Of a DNA stretch of 64,000 nt, positions 9,569 through 22,111 are shown piece by piece (position 1 is the stretch's first letter; each line of letters opens with the position of its first letter). Made by a program: the position numbers and the translations under genes. Below the pieces are notes generated by a model. That model did not search any database and was not told the origin of the DNA. It saw nothing but the letters and a program-made list of their open reading frames with translations. Source of the DNA: Buttiauxella warmboldiae (GTDB lineage Bacteria > Pseudomonadota > Gammaproteobacteria > Enterobacterales > Enterobacteriaceae); contig NZ_RPOH01000030.1 of NCBI RefSeq assembly GCF_003818135.1, positions 1 to 64,000 of the forward strand. The letters are read 5' to 3'.

Positions 9569-11093
9569 GACGGACCTGAGCCTGAAAATAACCGCCAAAA
9601 GTATACCACACTCAGTCTGGTCAGCAGACTGGCTGCGCACCGCCGAAAAGCAGGCGGCGGATTATTTGGGTGTGACCTTGTATGAGCTGATGCAGCGGGC
9701 GGGCGCTGCGGCATTTCATCTCGCCCGTGAACTCTACCCGCAAAGCCAGCACTGGCTGGTTGCTTGCGGGCATGGCAACAACGGTGGCGATGGCTACGTA
9801 GTGGCACGCCTTGCGCAGGCGGCGGGCATTCGCGTGACCTTATTGGCGCTGGAAAGCGATAAACCGCTGCCGGAAGAGGCCGCCTGTGCGCGTGATGCGT
9901 GGCTGGATGCCGCAGGCGTTATCCATGCGCCGCACCATCTCTGGCCTGAGGATATCGATCTGGTGATTGATGGGATACTGGGAACCGGGCTTAACAGCGC
10001 ACCGCGAGATTCCACGGCTGAGATTATTGAGAAGTGTAATCAGTATGCGCTTCCGGTTATTGCCCTCGACACGCCTTCAGGTTTGCTCGCAGAAACAGGC
10101 GCGACGCCAGGCGCGGTGATTAAGGCTACGCATACCATGACGTTTATTGCCCTCAAGCCGGGCTTACTGACCGGGAAAGCGCGTGATGTGGTTGGCACAC
10201 TGCATTTTCACGCTCTGGGGCTGGAGGCCTGGTTAACAGGACAGACGGCGCCTGTCACCCGCGTGGATAGCGCGCAGCTATCCGGCTGGTTGCCTGCGCG
10301 ACGACCAACATCGCACAAAGGCGATAACGGGCGGCTGGTAGTTATTGGCGGTGACCACGGCACGGCGGGCGCGATTCGTATGGCCGGGGAGGCTGCTCTG
10401 CGCGCGGGGGCTGGGTTGGTCAGAGTGCTGACGCGCTCAGAAAATATTGCCCCCCTTGTTACCGCCCGCCCTGAGCTAATGGTTCAGGAACTGACGCCTC
10501 ATTCACTGGATGAATCCCTGGAGTGGGCTGATGTGATAGTAATTGGCCCAGGATTAGGGCAGCAAGAGTGGGGTAAAAAAGCCTTACAAAAAGTCGAAAA
10601 CAGCCGTAAACCTATGCTGTGGGATGCCGACGCGCTCAACCTTCTGGCAATCAATCCCGATAAACGTCAGAATCGCGTTATGACGCCGCACCCGGGGGAA
10701 GCGGCCCGGCTGTTAAATTGCGCCGTATCACAAATTGAGAGTGACCGCTTACTTGCCGCAAGCTGCCTGGTAAAACGCTATGGTGGCGTGGCGGTCTTAA
10801 AAGGTGCCGGGACGATTGTTGCCAGCCAAAGCGGCCAGTGTGCCATTGTGGATGTCGGTAATGCCGGCATGGGCAGTGGCGGTATGGGGGATGTGCTTTC
10901 GGGGATCGTTGGCGCATTGCTGGCACAGAAGCTAACCCCCTATGATGCAGCCTGTGCAGGCTGTGTTGCTCATGGCGCCGCTGCGGATGTGTTAGCCCAT
11001 CGCTTCGGCACGCGTGGCATGTTAGCAAGCGACTTATTATCGACGTTGTCCCCTTTTGTTAACCCGGATTTGAATAGCAAAGAAAATGATTAA
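9567..11093 (+). CDS. nnr: Bifunctional NAD(P)H-hydrate epimerase / ADP-dependent dehydratase
   Basis: A 508-aa two-domain repair enzyme. The N-terminal YjeF_N epimerase domain (about 1-215, motif [15 protein letters not shown]) interconverts S- and R-NAD(P)HX. The C-terminal ribokinase-like domain (about 225-500, motifs [41 protein letters not shown]) dehydrates S-NAD(P)HX using ADP. I chose ATG 9567, preceded by GAGGGG, over a TTG 21 nt upstream. It starts the nnr-tsaE-amiB-mutL-miaA-hfq-hflX-hflK-hflC series and overlaps tsaE by 8 nt. Confidence 0.95.
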   Translation: MTDLSLKITAKSIPHSVWSADWLRTAEKQAADYLGVTLYELMQRAGAAAFHLARELYPQSQHWLVACGHGNNGGDGYVVARLAQAAGIRVTLLALESDKPLPEEAACARDAWLDAAGVIHAPHHLWPEDIDLVIDGILGTGLNSAPRDSTAEIIEKCNQYALPVIALDTPSGLLAETGATPGAVIKATHTMTFIALKPGLLTGKARDVVGTLHFHALGLEAWLTGQTAPVTRVDSAQLSGWLPARRPTSHKGDNGRLVVIGGDHGTAGAIRMAGEAALRAGAGLVRVLTRSENIAPLVTARPELMVQELTPHSLDESLEWADVIVIGPGLGQQEWGKKALQKVENSRKPMLWDADALNLLAINPDKRQNRVMTPHPGEAARLLNCAVSQIESDRLLAASCLVKRYGGVAVLKGAGTIVASQSGQCAIVDVGNAGMGSGGMGDVLSGIVGALLAQKLTPYDAACAGCVAHGAAADVLAHRFGTRGMLASDLLSTLSPFVNPDLNSKEND

Positions 11094-11547
11094 TCGAGTT
11101 ATCGCATTACCTGATGAAGCCGCGACCTTAGCTCTGGGCGCAGGTCTGGCAAAAGCCTGTTCCGGTGCCACCGTTATTCATCTGTATGGTGATCTTGGCG
11201 CGGGGAAAACAACCTTTAGCCGTGGTTTTGTGCAAGCGCTGGGTCATAAAGGGAACGTAAAAAGCCCCACTTATACGTTGGTAGAACCCTATACGCTCGG
11301 TGATTTGATGGTGTATCACTTTGATCTCTATCGCCTTGCCGATCCAGAAGAGCTCGAGTTTATGGGAATCCGTGACTATTTCACCGATGACGCAATCAGT
11401 CTGGTGGAGTGGCCGCAAAAAGGTCAGGGTGTGCTTCCGGAACCGGATGTCGAAATTCACCTAAGTTACCAGGCCGAAGGGCGCGAAGCGTGCCTGAAGG
11501 CAGTTTCCTCATCTGGTGAGTCGTTACTGGCGCGGTTTGCCAAATAA
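11086..11547 (+). CDS. tsaE: tRNA threonylcarbamoyladenosine synthesis ATPase TsaE
   Basis: A 153-aa P-loop ATPase that works with TsaB and TsaD in forming t6A at position 37 of ANN-reading tRNAs. The Walker A motif [13 protein letters not shown] is near residues 35-47; [11 protein letters not shown] and a [13 protein letters not shown] stretch are family-typical. The start lies inside the end of nnr (8-nt overlap), so translation is probably coupled. Length equals E. coli TsaE. Confidence 0.96.
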   Translation: MINRVIALPDEAATLALGAGLAKACSGATVIHLYGDLGAGKTTFSRGFVQALGHKGNVKSPTYTLVEPYTLGDLMVYHFDLYRLADPEELEFMGIRDYFTDDAISLVEWPQKGQGVLPEPDVEIHLSYQAEGREACLKAVSSSGESLLARFAK

Positions 11548-11560
11548 CAAGGATGGCGGG

Positions 11561-12883
11561 ATGATCTTGCGCATAAAAAGTGGGTTGATGGCGATAGCTT
11601 TACTGTTGCTGATGGCGCAGGCCAGCGCCGCGAGTTTAGCGGATATTCAGGTATCGAACGGTGATTCACAGGCGCGGATCGCCTTTAGTTTTATGGGCGA
11701 TCCTGAATATGCTTTTTCTCAGGATGAGAAGAAAAGCGTTGTTCTGGATATCAAACAAACCGGTGTGATTCGAGGCCTGCCGCTGCTTTTTAGCGGCAAC
11801 AACCTGGTGAAAAGCATTCGCTCCGGGCAGCCAAAAGAGAGCGGTTCTCTACGTCTGGTGGTCGATCTTACCGAGCCTGGCAAAACGCGCGCGGTAAAAC
11901 AGCAAAATGGCTCTAATTACACGGTCATCTTTACGATTAACGCCGACGCACCGCCGCCGCCTCCGGTTGTGGCTAAACGCGTTGAAGCGCCGCCCGTTAC
12001 CCGTTCAACAGAGCCTGCAAAAAATCCCTTTAATTCGCAAAAGGTTACTGGCGCAATCAGCTCCAATACAGCGCTGTATCCCGCCCGAACTCAGCGCACC
12101 ACGACGCAATCCGATACCGTGGTTGTGGCGATTGATGCCGGACACGGCGGGCAGGACCCGGGGGCGATTGGCCCTGGCGGTACAAAAGAGAAAAACGTCA
12201 CCATTTCGATAGCCCGTAAACTTCGCTCGTTACTGAATGACGATCCAATGTTTAAAGGCGTGCTGACGCGCGATGGCGACTATTTTATTTCGGTGATGGG
12301 GCGCTCAGAGGTCGCACGCAAACAGAACGCGAATATTCTGGTGTCGGTTCACGCAGATGCTGCGCCTAATCGCGATGCTACGGGGGCCTCCGTTTGGGTG
12401 CTCTCCAATCGCCGCGCTAACAGTGAAATGGCGGGCTGGCTTGAGCAGCACGAAAAACAATCCGAGCTGCTGGGCGGCGCGGGCGATGTGCTGGCCAATA
12501 GCCAGGCGGACCCCTATTTAAGCCAGGCGGTGCTGGATCTGCAGTTCGGTCATTCCCAGCGCGTCGGGTATGATGTGGCAACAAAAGTGCTGGCGCAGAT
12601 GCAGCGCGTCGGTTCGTTGCACAAACGTCGCCCTGAACATGCAAGCCTTGGCGTTCTGCGTTCGCCGGATATTCCTTCGGTGCTGGTGGAAACCGGCTTT
12701 ATCAGTAACAACTCAGAAGAGCGCCTGCTGGATAGCGATGATTATCAGCAAAAAATTGCTCAGGCCATTTATCAAGGGTTGAGAGACTATTTCCAGGCGC
12801 ATCCGTTACAATCAGCGCCAGAGCCAGACCAGACCGCGCGTTCCCAGCGCGCGGGCCTTAATCAGATAGCCATTACGCAATAA
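11561..12883 (+). CDS. amiB: N-acetylmuramoyl-L-alanine amidase AmiB
   Basis: A 440-aa periplasmic amidase that splits septal peptidoglycan during cell separation, activated by EnvC in E. coli. A signal peptide ends near residue 23 (AQASA). An AMIN domain follows, then a Pro/Thr-rich linker (PPPPPVV region), then the zinc amidase_3 domain with [17 protein letters not shown] and VETGFISN supplying His/Glu ligands and the catalytic Glu. No LysM repeat is visible. The start at 11561 puts the signal peptide at the terminus and has an AAGGATGG site. Confidence 0.95.
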   Translation: MILRIKSGLMAIALLLLMAQASAASLADIQVSNGDSQARIAFSFMGDPEYAFSQDEKKSVVLDIKQTGVIRGLPLLFSGNNLVKSIRSGQPKESGSLRLVVDLTEPGKTRAVKQQNGSNYTVIFTINADAPPPPPVVAKRVEAPPVTRSTEPAKNPFNSQKVTGAISSNTALYPARTQRTTTQSDTVVVAIDAGHGGQDPGAIGPGGTKEKNVTISIARKLRSLLNDDPMFKGVLTRDGDYFISVMGRSEVARKQNANILVSVHADAAPNRDATGASVWVLSNRRANSEMAGWLEQHEKQSELLGGAGDVLANSQADPYLSQAVLDLQFGHSQRVGYDVATKVLAQMQRVGSLHKRRPEHASLGVLRSPDIPSVLVETGFISNNSEERLLDSDDYQQKIAQAIYQGLRDYFQAHPLQSAPEPDQTARSQRAGLNQIAITQ

Positions 12884-12892
12884 GGAGATTTC

Positions 12893-14776
12893 ATGCCGAT
12901 TCAGGTTCTGCCGCCGCAGCTTGCCAACCAGATTGCTGCTGGCGAAGTGGTAGAGCGCCCCGCATCGGTGGTGAAGGAGCTGGTTGAGAACAGTCTCGAT
13001 GCGGGCGCCACGCGTATTGATATCGATATTGAACGCGGTGGTGCCAAGCTTATTCGTATTCGCGATAACGGCTGCGGGATTAAAAAGGACGAGCTGGCGC
13101 TGGCGCTGGCTCGTCATGCCACCAGTAAAATTGCCACGCTTGATGATCTTGAGGCGATAATCAGCCTCGGTTTTCGTGGCGAAGCGCTAGCCAGTATTAG
13201 CTCGGTGGCGCGTCTGACGCTAACCTCGCGCACGGCTGAGCAAAGCGAAGCGTGGCAGGCGTATGCCGAAGGACGCGATCAGGATGTGACGGTCAAACCC
13301 GCAGCGCACCCTGTGGGCACCACGCTTGAGGTGTTGGATCTGTTCTACAACACTCCCGCACGCCGCAAGTTCATGCGCACCGAAAAAACGGAATTCAACC
13401 ACATTGATGAAATCGTCAGACGTATCGCGCTGGCGCGCTTCGATGTGTCGATAAACCTCACGCATAACGGCAAAGTGATTCGCCAGTATCGTGCGGTCGC
13501 TGAGGGCGCCCCTCGTGAACGTCGCCTTGGTTCAATTTGTGGCACGCCGTTCCTCGAGCAGGCGCTGGCGATTGAATGGCAGCATGGTGACCTGGCATTA
13601 CGCGGCTGGGTGGCAGAGCCCACGGCGACGACTTCTGCCCTGGCTGAGATTCAATATTGCTATGTGAATGGCCGTATGATGCGTGACCGTCTGATAAATC
13701 ACGCTATTCGCCAGGCCTGTGAAGATAAGCTCGGTGCCGATCAACAACCCGCATTTGTGCTGTATCTGGAAATCGATCCCCATCAGGTGGATGTGAACGT
13801 GCACCCCGCCAAACATGAGGTGCGCTTTCATCAGTCGCGGCTGGTGCATGATTTTATCTACCAGGGCGTGTTGAGCGTGCTGCAGCAGCAAAGTGAAAAT
13901 CGCTTGCCGCTGGAAGAAACGGCGGAAGACGCGCCAGCGCGCTGGCAGCCGGAAAACCGTGTTGCATCCGGGCGAAACCAGTTTGCCACACCAGCTGCTG
14001 GTCCTTCTCACGAACCTTCTTCTCGTAGCGCGACCCCGGTTTCTGGTGGGCATAGCGCAGGAAGCGCGGGTAAAAATAGTGCGCCTTTATGGCCGCACGC
14101 TGCACCGGGTTTTCAGAAAAAAGAAGGGGCGGTATATCGCGAATTGCTCAATACCCCAGCCCCGGCTGCGCCAAAAAATCGTGCTGCGGAACCTGAACAT
14201 TACGTGGCGTTAGACGCTCACGCACAAAGTTTTGGCCGGGTGCTGACGGTTATCGCGCCGGATATCGCGTTGCTGGAGCGTGAGGGCAACATCATGCTGC
14301 TTTCATTAAGCGTGGCTGAACGCTGGTTGAAAATGGCGCAGTTAGTGCCGGGCGCGGAAGGCGCGCGTGCCCAGCCGCTGCTGATCCCCATTCGTTTGAA
14401 AGTCACCAAAGAAGAGCAGGACGTGCTGGTAAAAAATCAGCCGCTTTTGCTGGAAATGGGCATCGAGTTTGCCGTTGAGTCGCGTCAGATAACCATTCGC
14501 ACGGTACCTTTACCTTTACGTAAACAAAATTTACAAATCTTGATTCACGAACTGCCAGGATACCTGGCGCAACAGACTGAGGTCAATGCAACGCAAATTG
14601 CCCAATGGTTTGCTCGTCAAATGGAGAGCAATCATCAACAATGGGGTCAGGCGCAGGCTATTGCCCTGCTGGCTGATGTGGAGCGCCTCTGTCCGCAGCT
14701 GGTGACATCACCACCTGGCGGTTTGTTACAACCTGTTGATTTAGATATGGCGATGAACGCCCTGAAACATGACTGA
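12893..14776 (+). CDS. mutL: DNA mismatch repair protein MutL
   Basis: A 627-aa GHKL ATPase that links MutS to MutH and UvrD in methyl-directed mismatch repair. The N-terminal ATPase motifs are clear: [15 protein letters not shown] and [11 protein letters not shown] variable Ser/Pro/Ala linker covers about residues 340-435, and the C-terminal dimerisation domain follows. The endonuclease motif DQHAx2E is absent, as expected in organisms that use MutH. It overlaps miaA by 8 nt. Confidence 0.97.
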   Translation: MPIQVLPPQLANQIAAGEVVERPASVVKELVENSLDAGATRIDIDIERGGAKLIRIRDNGCGIKKDELALALARHATSKIATLDDLEAIISLGFRGEALASISSVARLTLTSRTAEQSEAWQAYAEGRDQDVTVKPAAHPVGTTLEVLDLFYNTPARRKFMRTEKTEFNHIDEIVRRIALARFDVSINLTHNGKVIRQYRAVAEGAPRERRLGSICGTPFLEQALAIEWQHGDLALRGWVAEPTATTSALAEIQYCYVNGRMMRDRLINHAIRQACEDKLGADQQPAFVLYLEIDPHQVDVNVHPAKHEVRFHQSRLVHDFIYQGVLSVLQQQSENRLPLEETAEDAPARWQPENRVASGRNQFATPAAGPSHEPSSRSATPVSGGHSAGSAGKNSAPLWPHAAPGFQKKEGAVYRELLNTPAPAAPKNRAAEPEHYVALDAHAQSFGRVLTVIAPDIALLEREGNIMLLSLSVAERWLKMAQLVPGAEGARAQPLLIPIRLKVTKEEQDVLVKNQPLLLEMGIEFAVESRQITIRTVPLPLRKQNLQILIHELPGYLAQQTEVNATQIAQWFARQMESNHQQWGQAQAIALLADVERLCPQLVTSPPGGLLQPVDLDMAMNALKHD

Positions 14777-15716
14777 AGTTAAGCAAAGCCTACCGCAGGC
14801 AATTTTTTTGATGGGGCCGACGGCCTCTGGTAAGACAGCGCTCGCCATTAATTTGCGTAAAACGTTGCCGGTAGAGTTGATAAGCGTCGATTCGGCCCTT
14901 ATCTATCAAGGGATGGATATTGGTAGCGCGAAGCCAACGGCCAAAGAACAAGCCCAGGCTCCGCATCGGTTACTTGATATTCTTGACCCGGCACAAGCCT
15001 ATTCTGCCGCGGATTTCCGGCGTGATGCCCTGGCTGAAATGGCTGAAATTACCGCCGCCGGGCGCATTCCCTTGCTGGTCGGGGGAACAATGCTCTACTT
15101 CAAGGCATTGTTAGAAGGGTTATCACCGTTGCCCTCCGCTGACCCGCAGGTTCGGGCGCGGATAGAAAAACAGGCAGCAGAGCAGGGGTGGGATGCGTTG
15201 CACCGTCAGTTAGCACAGGTTGATCCTGTCTCTGCGGCACGTATTCATCCAAATGATCCACAAAGGCTTTCCCGCGCACTGGAAGTTTTTTTCATTTCGG
15301 GTAAAACTTTAACGGCACTGACACAAACGTCAGGAGAAGCTCTGCCTTACCGGGTGCATCAGTTCGCCATCGCCCCGGCGAGCCGTGAACTGCTCCATCA
15401 ACGAATTGAGCAGCGTTTTCATCAGATGTTAGCTTCTGGATTTGAAGCTGAAGTACGGGCTCTTTTTGCCCGTGGTGATTTGCATACGGAGATGCCTTCC
15501 ATTCGTTGTGTGGGATACCGGCAGATGTGGTCTTATCTGGCGGGAGAAATTTCACATGATGAAATGGTTTATCGTGGTATTTGCGCAACGAGACAATTGG
15601 CGAAGCGCCAGATGACCTGGTTACGGGGTTGGGAAGGCGTTCACTGGTTAGACAGTGAGAATCCGTCTCAATCTTATAACGATGTACTACAGGTTGTTAG
15701 TGCGAAGCACCAATGA
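14769..15716 (+). CDS. miaA: tRNA dimethylallyltransferase MiaA
   Basis: A 315-aa enzyme adding the isopentenyl group to A37 of tRNAs that read UNN codons. The P-loop [11 protein letters not shown] is at about residues 15-25, followed by [29 protein letters not shown] and the C-terminal [13 protein letters not shown] motif. Its start overlaps the mutL stop (8 nt). In E. coli, promoters for hfq lie within miaA. Confidence 0.97.
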   Translation: MTEVKQSLPQAIFLMGPTASGKTALAINLRKTLPVELISVDSALIYQGMDIGSAKPTAKEQAQAPHRLLDILDPAQAYSAADFRRDALAEMAEITAAGRIPLLVGGTMLYFKALLEGLSPLPSADPQVRARIEKQAAEQGWDALHRQLAQVDPVSAARIHPNDPQRLSRALEVFFISGKTLTALTQTSGEALPYRVHQFAIAPASRELLHQRIEQRFHQMLASGFEAEVRALFARGDLHTEMPSIRCVGYRQMWSYLAGEISHDEMVYRGICATRQLAKRQMTWLRGWEGVHWLDSENPSQSYNDVLQVVSAKHQ

Positions 15717-15818
15717 ATGTGTACAATTGAATCGTTATGGTGCGCAATATTTTACGCAGTTTTTCAGAGCCTCAGGGTTCTTGAGTTACAAACAACAAGC
15801 ATATAAGGAAAAGATAGA

Positions 15819-16127
15819 ATGGCTAAGGGGCAATCATTACAAGATCCGTTCTTGAACGCACTGCGTCGCGAACGTGTTCCAGTTTCTATTTATTTGGTAA
15901 ATGGTATTAAGCTGCAAGGTCAGATTGAGTCTTTCGATCAGTTTGTAATCCTGTTGAAAAACACGGTTAGCCAGATGGTCTATAAGCACGCGATTTCAAC
16001 TGTTGTTCCGTCACGTCCGGTATCTCATCACAGCAATAACACCGGTACGAGCGGTTCTGGCAGCTACCACCACGGTGGAAGCGCGCAAGGTTCTGCGCCA
16101 CAACAAGACAACGAAGACGCTGAATAA
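15819..16127 (+). CDS. hfq: RNA chaperone Hfq
   Basis: A 102-aa Sm-like hexameric chaperone that pairs small RNAs with mRNAs. Proximal-face residues Gln8, Phe42, Tyr55, Lys56 and His57 (YKHA) and rim Arg16, Arg17 and Arg19 are all present, so all three RNA-binding surfaces look intact. The C-terminal tail (from about 72) is Ser/Gly/His-rich and acidic at the end, as in E. coli. A TAAGGAAAAG ribosome site precedes the ATG. Confidence 0.98.
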   Translation: MAKGQSLQDPFLNALRRERVPVSIYLVNGIKLQGQIESFDQFVILLKNTVSQMVYKHAISTVVPSRPVSHHSNNTGTSGSGSYHHGGSAQGSAPQQDNEDAE

Positions 16128-16144
16128 GGCATAAGGTTGTTTTT

Positions 16145-16189
16145 CCAGGCCGGGGAACCAGGGATGCTGGGTTCCCCGCTGGTCTTTTT
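16145..16189 (+). terminator. Intrinsic terminator after hfq
   Basis: CGGGGAACC (16151-16159) and GGTTCCCCG (16170-16178) form a 9-bp stem, extended by CCAG/CTGG (16145-16148/16179-16182), and TCTTTTT follows. It would partly separate hfq transcripts from hflX. Confidence 0.85.
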
Positions 16190-16203
16190 GAGAGGTTATA
16201 CGC

Positions 16204-17484
16204 TTGTTTGACCGTTATGATGCCGGTGAGCATGCGGTGCTGGTACACATCTATTTTTCGCAAGACAAAGACATGGAGGATCTGGAGGAGTTTGTCTCCC
16301 TGGTCTCTTCAGCCGGCGTCGAAGCGTTACAGGTGGTTACCGGTAGCCGTAAAGCTCCGCACCCAAAGTATTTTGTTGGTGAAGGTAAGGCAATTGAAAT
16401 TGCCGATGCAGTAAAAGCTACTGGCGCATCGGTCGTTTTATTTGATCACGCGTTGTCTCCAGCCCAGGAGCGTAACCTCGAAGCGCTGTGTGAATGTCGT
16501 GTCGTCGACAGAACCGGCCTGATTTTAGATATTTTTGCCCAGCGTGCGCGTACCCATGAAGGTAAGTTGCAGGTTGAACTGGCGCAGTTACGTCACATGG
16601 CAACTCGCCTTGTGCGCGGCTGGACCCACCTTGAGCGTCAGGGAGGGGGGATAGGTTCACGAGGCCCTGGGGAAACTCAGCTCGAAACCGACCGCCGCTT
16701 GCTGCGCAACCGGATTATGCAGATCCTTGGTCGCTTAGAACGAGTCGAAAAACAGCGTGAGCAAGGGCGAAGATCGCGAGCCAAGGCTGATATCCCAACC
16801 GTTTCTCTGGTGGGCTACACCAACGCCGGTAAATCCACCCTGTTTAATCAGATAACAGCGGCTGGCGTTTATGCCGCCGATCAGCTGTTTGCCACCTTAG
16901 ACCCAACCCTGCGGCGGATTAACGTTGCAGATGTGGGTGAAACGATCCTGGCTGACACAGTAGGTTTTATTCGTCACTTGCCGCATGATTTAGTGGCGGC
17001 GTTTAAAGCAACCCTGCAGGAAACGCGTCAGGCGACACTGTTGCTACATGTCGTTGATGCAAGCGACCTCAGGATTCAGGAAAACATTGCCGCGGTTGAT
17101 ACCGTTCTCGAAGAGATTGAGGCTAATGAAATTCCAACGCTCCTGGTGATGAATAAGATAGATATGCTGGATGATTTCGTTCCGCGTATCGACAGAGATG
17201 ATGAAAATATGCCGATTCGGGTCTGGCTTTCTGCCCGGACCGGTGACGGTATTCCACTCCTTTTCCAGGCTTTGACAGAGCGTTTATCTGGTGAAATTGC
17301 ACAGCATACGTTGTGCTTACCCCCCCAGGCAGGGCGACTGCGGAGCCGGTTTTATCAGCTTCAGGCAATAGAAAAAGAGTGGATGGAGGAGGACGGCAGC
17401 GTTGGCTTACAAATTCGTATGCCTGTTGTTGACTGGCGTCGCCTCTGTAAACAAGAACCGGCACTTGCTGACTACATTGTCTAG
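16204..17484 (+). CDS. hflX: Ribosome-rescue GTPase HflX
   Basis: A 426-aa GTPase of the Obg-HflX superfamily that splits stalled or heat-damaged 70S ribosomes. The N-terminal HflX domain contains the glycine-rich [15 protein letters not shown] segment. The G domain carries GYTNAGKST (G1), DTVGFI (G3) and MNKIDML (G4). The start is TTG at 16204: the reading [12 protein letters not shown] matches E. coli HflX, and GAGAGG lies upstream. The start codon is just past the hfq terminator. Confidence 0.96.
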   Translation: MFDRYDAGEHAVLVHIYFSQDKDMEDLEEFVSLVSSAGVEALQVVTGSRKAPHPKYFVGEGKAIEIADAVKATGASVVLFDHALSPAQERNLEALCECRVVDRTGLILDIFAQRARTHEGKLQVELAQLRHMATRLVRGWTHLERQGGGIGSRGPGETQLETDRRLLRNRIMQILGRLERVEKQREQGRRSRAKADIPTVSLVGYTNAGKSTLFNQITAAGVYAADQLFATLDPTLRRINVADVGETILADTVGFIRHLPHDLVAAFKATLQETRQATLLLHVVDASDLRIQENIAAVDTVLEEIEANEIPTLLVMNKIDMLDDFVPRIDRDDENMPIRVWLSARTGDGIPLLFQALTERLSGEIAQHTLCLPPQAGRLRSRFYQLQAIEKEWMEEDGSVGLQIRMPVVDWRRLCKQEPALADYIV

Positions 17485-17557
17485 CAAGTCAAGGAATGTC
17501 CTGAAGACTTTTTCCCCTTCGGGGGATATCACCGCACAACAAATATGGAGCATAAAC

Positions 17558-18814
17558 ATGGCGTGGAATCAGCCCGGTAATAACGGACAGGACCGCGACC
17601 CGTGGGGAAGCAGCAAACCAGGCGGCGACTCTGGGGGTAACAAAGGAGGGCGGGATCAGGGGCCACCTGATCTGGATGATATCTTCCGCAAGTTAAGTAA
17701 GAAACTCGGTGGCCTGGGCGGCGGTAAAAGCGGTGGTAGCGGTTCCGGTGGCGGTTCCTCACAGCTTCCGCGTCCGCATATCGGTGGTCGTATGGTGGGC
17801 ATTGTTGCCGCCGTGGCGGTGGTTATTTGGGCCGCAACCGGGTTCTATACCATTAAAGAAGCTGAGCGTGGTGTGGTCACACGTTTTGGTCAATTCAGCC
17901 ATTTGGTTGAGCCGGGCCTGAACTGGAAACCGACATTTATCGATAGCGTCAGAGCGGTAAACGTTGAAGCGGTACGTGAATTGGCGGCGTCAGGTGTGAT
18001 GCTGACTTCCGACGAGAACGTGGTTCGCGTCGAAATGAACGTGCAGTATCGCGTCACCGATCCGCGCCGTTATCTGTTTAGCGTAACCAGCGCTGACGAC
18101 AGCCTGCGTCAGGCAACCGACAGCGCACTGCGTGGTGTGATTGGTAAATACACCATGGATAAGATCCTCACCGAGGGTCGTACCATTATTCGTAACGATA
18201 CCCAGCGCGAACTCGAAGAGACCATTCGCCCGTACAACATGGGTATCACCTTGCTTGACGTCAACTTCCAGGCTGCTCGTCCGCCGGAAGAGGTGAAAGC
18301 GGCGTTTGATGATGCGATTTCCGCGCGTGAAAACGAACAGCAATATATCCGCGAAGCGGAAGCCTATACCAACGAAGTACAGCCACGTGCTAACGGTCAG
18401 GCGCAGCGTATTCTCGAAGAAGCCCGCGCTTATAAAACACAGACCGTGTTAGAAGCACAGGGTGAGGTTGCTCGCTTTGCCAGACTGCTGCCGGAATACA
18501 AAGCTGCACCGGAAATTACCCGTGAGCGCCTGTATATCGAAACCATGGAAAAAGTGCTTAGCCACACCCGTAAAGTTCTGGTGAACGACAAAGGGGGCAA
18601 CCTGATGGTTCTGCCTCTGGACCAGATGCTTAAAGGCGGCTCACAGCCTGCGGCGAAGAGTGATACCAGTGGTGCGAACAACCTGTTGCGTCTGCCACCG
18701 GCATCAAGCTCGGGCAGCGCCAGCACACAGTCCTCGTCAAGCCGGGGCGATATCATGGATCAGCGCCGCGTGAACGCGCAGCGCACTGATAACCAGCGCG
18801 TAGGGAGTGAATAA
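17558..18814 (+). CDS. hflK: FtsH regulator subunit HflK
   Basis: A 418-aa SPFH/prohibitin-family membrane protein that, with HflC, encloses and modulates the FtsH protease. The N-terminus is Gly/Asp-rich and cytoplasmic (about 1-75), with one transmembrane helix near 80-100 (VAAVAVVIWAATGFY). The SPFH domain then faces the periplasm and ends in a Ser-rich tail. The chosen ATG (17558) has GGAG 7 nt upstream and gives MAWNQPGNNG as in E. coli; an open frame extends farther upstream but lacks conservation. hflC starts 2 nt after its stop. Confidence 0.96.
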   Translation: MAWNQPGNNGQDRDPWGSSKPGGDSGGNKGGRDQGPPDLDDIFRKLSKKLGGLGGGKSGGSGSGGGSSQLPRPHIGGRMVGIVAAVAVVIWAATGFYTIKEAERGVVTRFGQFSHLVEPGLNWKPTFIDSVRAVNVEAVRELAASGVMLTSDENVVRVEMNVQYRVTDPRRYLFSVTSADDSLRQATDSALRGVIGKYTMDKILTEGRTIIRNDTQRELEETIRPYNMGITLLDVNFQAARPPEEVKAAFDDAISARENEQQYIREAEAYTNEVQPRANGQAQRILEEARAYKTQTVLEAQGEVARFARLLPEYKAAPEITRERLYIETMEKVLSHTRKVLVNDKGGNLMVLPLDQMLKGGSQPAAKSDTSGANNLLRLPPASSSGSASTQSSSSRGDIMDQRRVNAQRTDNQRVGSE

Positions 18815-18816
18815 CG

Positions 18817-19821
18817 ATGCGTAAGTCAGTCATTGCTTTAATTATCATCGTGCTGGTTGTGCTCTTTACCTCGGTCTTCGTGGTACAGGAAGGCGAGCGC
18901 GGGATTACCTTACGCTTCGGTAAAGTGTTGCGTGATGATGAAAACAAGCCGGTGGTCTACGAACCAGGTCTGCATTTCAAAGTACCGTTTATCGAGTCGG
19001 TTAAAACCCTTGATGCGCGTATTCAGACCATGGATAACCAGGCCGATCGCTTTGTGACCAAAGAGAAGAAAGACCTGATCGTTGATTCCTACATCAAATG
19101 GCGTATCAGTGATTTCAGCCGCTACTACCTGGCAACCGGCGGTGGTGACGTTTCTCAGGCAGAAGTGCTGTTAAAACGTAAATTCAGCGACCGTCTGCGT
19201 TCTGAAATTGGTCGTCTTGATGTGAAAGACATCGTGACCGATTCTCGTGGCCGTCTGACTCTGGATGTGCGTGATGCGCTGAACTCAGGTACCGCGGGTA
19301 CTGACGATGAAGTGGCGACACCTGCTGCGGATGATGCCATTGCCTCTGCTGCGGCGCGTGTCACTGCGGAAACCAAAGGCAAAGTGCCGGTGGTTAACCC
19401 GAATAGTATGGCGGCGTTGGGTATCGAAGTGGTGGATGTGCGTATCAAGCAGATCAACCTGCCTGCTGAGGTTTCTGAAGCCATCTATAACCGTATGCGT
19501 GCCGAGCGTGAAGCTGTTGCTCGTCGTCACCGTTCACAGGGGCAGGAAGAGGCTGAGAAGCTGCGTGCTACCGCCGACTACGAAGTCACTCGTACTCTGG
19601 CAGAAGCCGAGCGTCAGGGCCGTATTAGCCGTGGTGAAGGTGATGCGGAAGCGGCCAAACTGTTTGCTGACGCATTCAGCCAGGACCCTGACTTCTATGC
19701 GTTCATCCGTAGCCTGCGTGCTTATGAAGCCAGCTTCAGCAACGGTCAGGACGTGATGGTGCTAAGCCCGGATAGCGATTTCTTCCGCTATATGAAAACG
19801 CCTGCTAACAGCACACGTTAA
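18817..19821 (+). CDS. hflC: FtsH regulator subunit HflC
   Basis: A 334-aa partner of HflK with an N-terminal membrane anchor (about residues 3-22) and a periplasmic SPFH domain. The pair forms a large cage around FtsH. The start, 2 nt after hflK, implies coupled translation and equimolar output. The Ala/Glu/Arg-rich helix typical of SPFH proteins is visible at about residues 225-285. Confidence 0.96.
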   Translation: MRKSVIALIIIVLVVLFTSVFVVQEGERGITLRFGKVLRDDENKPVVYEPGLHFKVPFIESVKTLDARIQTMDNQADRFVTKEKKDLIVDSYIKWRISDFSRYYLATGGGDVSQAEVLLKRKFSDRLRSEIGRLDVKDIVTDSRGRLTLDVRDALNSGTAGTDDEVATPAADDAIASAAARVTAETKGKVPVVNPNSMAALGIEVVDVRIKQINLPAEVSEAIYNRMRAEREAVARRHRSQGQEEAEKLRATADYEVTRTLAEAERQGRISRGEGDAEAAKLFADAFSQDPDFYAFIRSLRAYEASFSNGQDVMVLSPDSDFFRYMKTPANSTR

Positions 19822-19842
19822 TCTTCGCGGAAAACTTATTAA

Positions 19843-19867
19843 GGGCCGGTCTGACCGGCTCTTTTTT
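19843..19867 (+). terminator. Intrinsic terminator after hflC
   Basis: GCCGGT (19845-19850) and ACCGGC (19854-19859) form a tight stem with a CTG loop, followed by six T residues (19862-19867). It ends the nnr-hflC series. Confidence 0.9.
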
Positions 19868-19886
19868 ATTGGTGCTAGAGGGAAAT

Positions 19887-20084
19887 ATGAATTCGACTAT
19901 CTGGCTGGCATTAGCGCTGGTATTGGTGCTCGAAGGGCTCGGACCGATGCTTTATCCGCGTATGTGGCGCCGCATGATTGTCGCTTTAACGCAGCTTCCG
20001 GACAATACGCTGCGCCGTTTTGGCGGCGGACTAGTGGTTGCAGGGGTAGTTATCTACTATATGTTGAGTCGAAGCGGCGGTTAA
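19887..20084 (+). CDS. yjeT: Inner membrane protein YjeT (DUF2065)
   Basis: A 65-aa protein with two hydrophobic helices (about residues 3-20 and 45-62) flanking a basic loop, and family motif LEGLGPMLYP. Function unknown. The start at 19887 matches E. coli YjeT and has GAGGG upstream. It is sandwiched between hflC and purA as in E. coli. Confidence 0.92.
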   Translation: MNSTIWLALALVLVLEGLGPMLYPRMWRRMIVALTQLPDNTLRRFGGGLVVAGVVIYYMLSRSGG

Positions 20085-20164
20085 GCCGCTTTGCAGTAGG
20101 CGATTACCATTTTGTCGACTAAAAGGGCTGATCATCGGAGAAACCGATGGTAGAATCCTTTTTT

Positions 20165-20180
20165 AAGCAAACGGTGATTT
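20165..20180 (+). promoter_or_regulatory. Weak PurR operator candidate in the purA leader
   Basis: AAGCAAACGGTGATTT shares the left half (GCAAACG) of the PurR consensus ACGCAAACGTTTGCGT, with 10 of 16 positions matching. It sits 6 nt before the purA start. E. coli purA is PurR-regulated, but the site here is only a half match. Confidence 0.3.
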
Positions 20181-20183
20181 TGA

Positions 20184-21485
<1,302 letters not shown>

Positions 21486-21496
21486 TGATGTGCTGG

Positions 21497-21514
21497 GGTG
21501 CGGCTTAGCGCACC
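21497..21514 (+). terminator. Probable purA terminator
   Basis: GGTGCG (21497-21502) and CGCACC (21509-21514) form a short stem; TTTT follows 7 nt later. A weak but plausible terminator. Confidence 0.5.
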
Positions 21515-21646
21515 TCAGCTGTTTTATCCTGCCGTTTTATCACTCTTCCCCGTTAAATAAATTAGCTGGCAACCATATGGCTGGTTTATCATCAATATAT
21601 TGTCGCATTGGCAAGAAGCGTTTCCCCTCCCACCCTAGAGGTTGAT

Positions 21647-22072
21647 GTGCAGTTAACGAGTTTTACTGATTACGGTTTACGTGCTTTGATTTATATGGCG
21701 TCGTTGCCAGCGGGCAAGATGACCAGCATTTCTGAAGTCACGGAAGTGTATGGCGTGTCACGTAATCATATGGTGAAAATCATCAATCAACTCAGTCGCG
21801 CAGGCTTCGTGACGGCAGTGCGCGGCAAAAATGGCGGCATTCGTCTCGGCAAGCCGGCGGTATCTATCCGTGTCGGCGATGTGGTGCGCGAGCTGGAACC
21901 GCTTTCTTTGGTGAACTGTAGCAGTGAGTTTTGTCATATTACCCCCGCATGTCGCCTGAAACAGGCGCTGGCCCAGGCGGTGCAAAGCTTTCTCACCGAG
22001 CTGGATAAGCACACGCTGGCCGATTTGGTGGACCAAAACCAACCGCTCTACAAATTATTGCTGGTGGAATAA
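21647..22072 (+). CDS. nsrR: Nitric-oxide-sensing repressor NsrR
   Basis: A 141-aa Rrf2-family repressor of NO-detoxification genes. A winged helix at the N-terminus (about 1-60) is followed by cluster ligands Cys91, Cys96 and Cys102 in [12 protein letters not shown], exactly as in E. coli NsrR, so NO sensing by an Fe-S cluster should be intact. The start is GTG at 21647, giving [10 protein letters not shown], with AGAGG just upstream; an open frame begins 39 nt earlier but is not conserved. rnr follows after 39 nt. Confidence 0.95.
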   Translation: MQLTSFTDYGLRALIYMASLPAGKMTSISEVTEVYGVSRNHMVKIINQLSRAGFVTAVRGKNGGIRLGKPAVSIRVGDVVRELEPLSLVNCSSEFCHITPACRLKQALAQAVQSFLTELDKHTLADLVDQNQPLYKLLLVE

Positions 22073-22111
22073 ATCACCTTTCCCCCAGCCAGTGACAACG
22101 GAGGAACCGCA

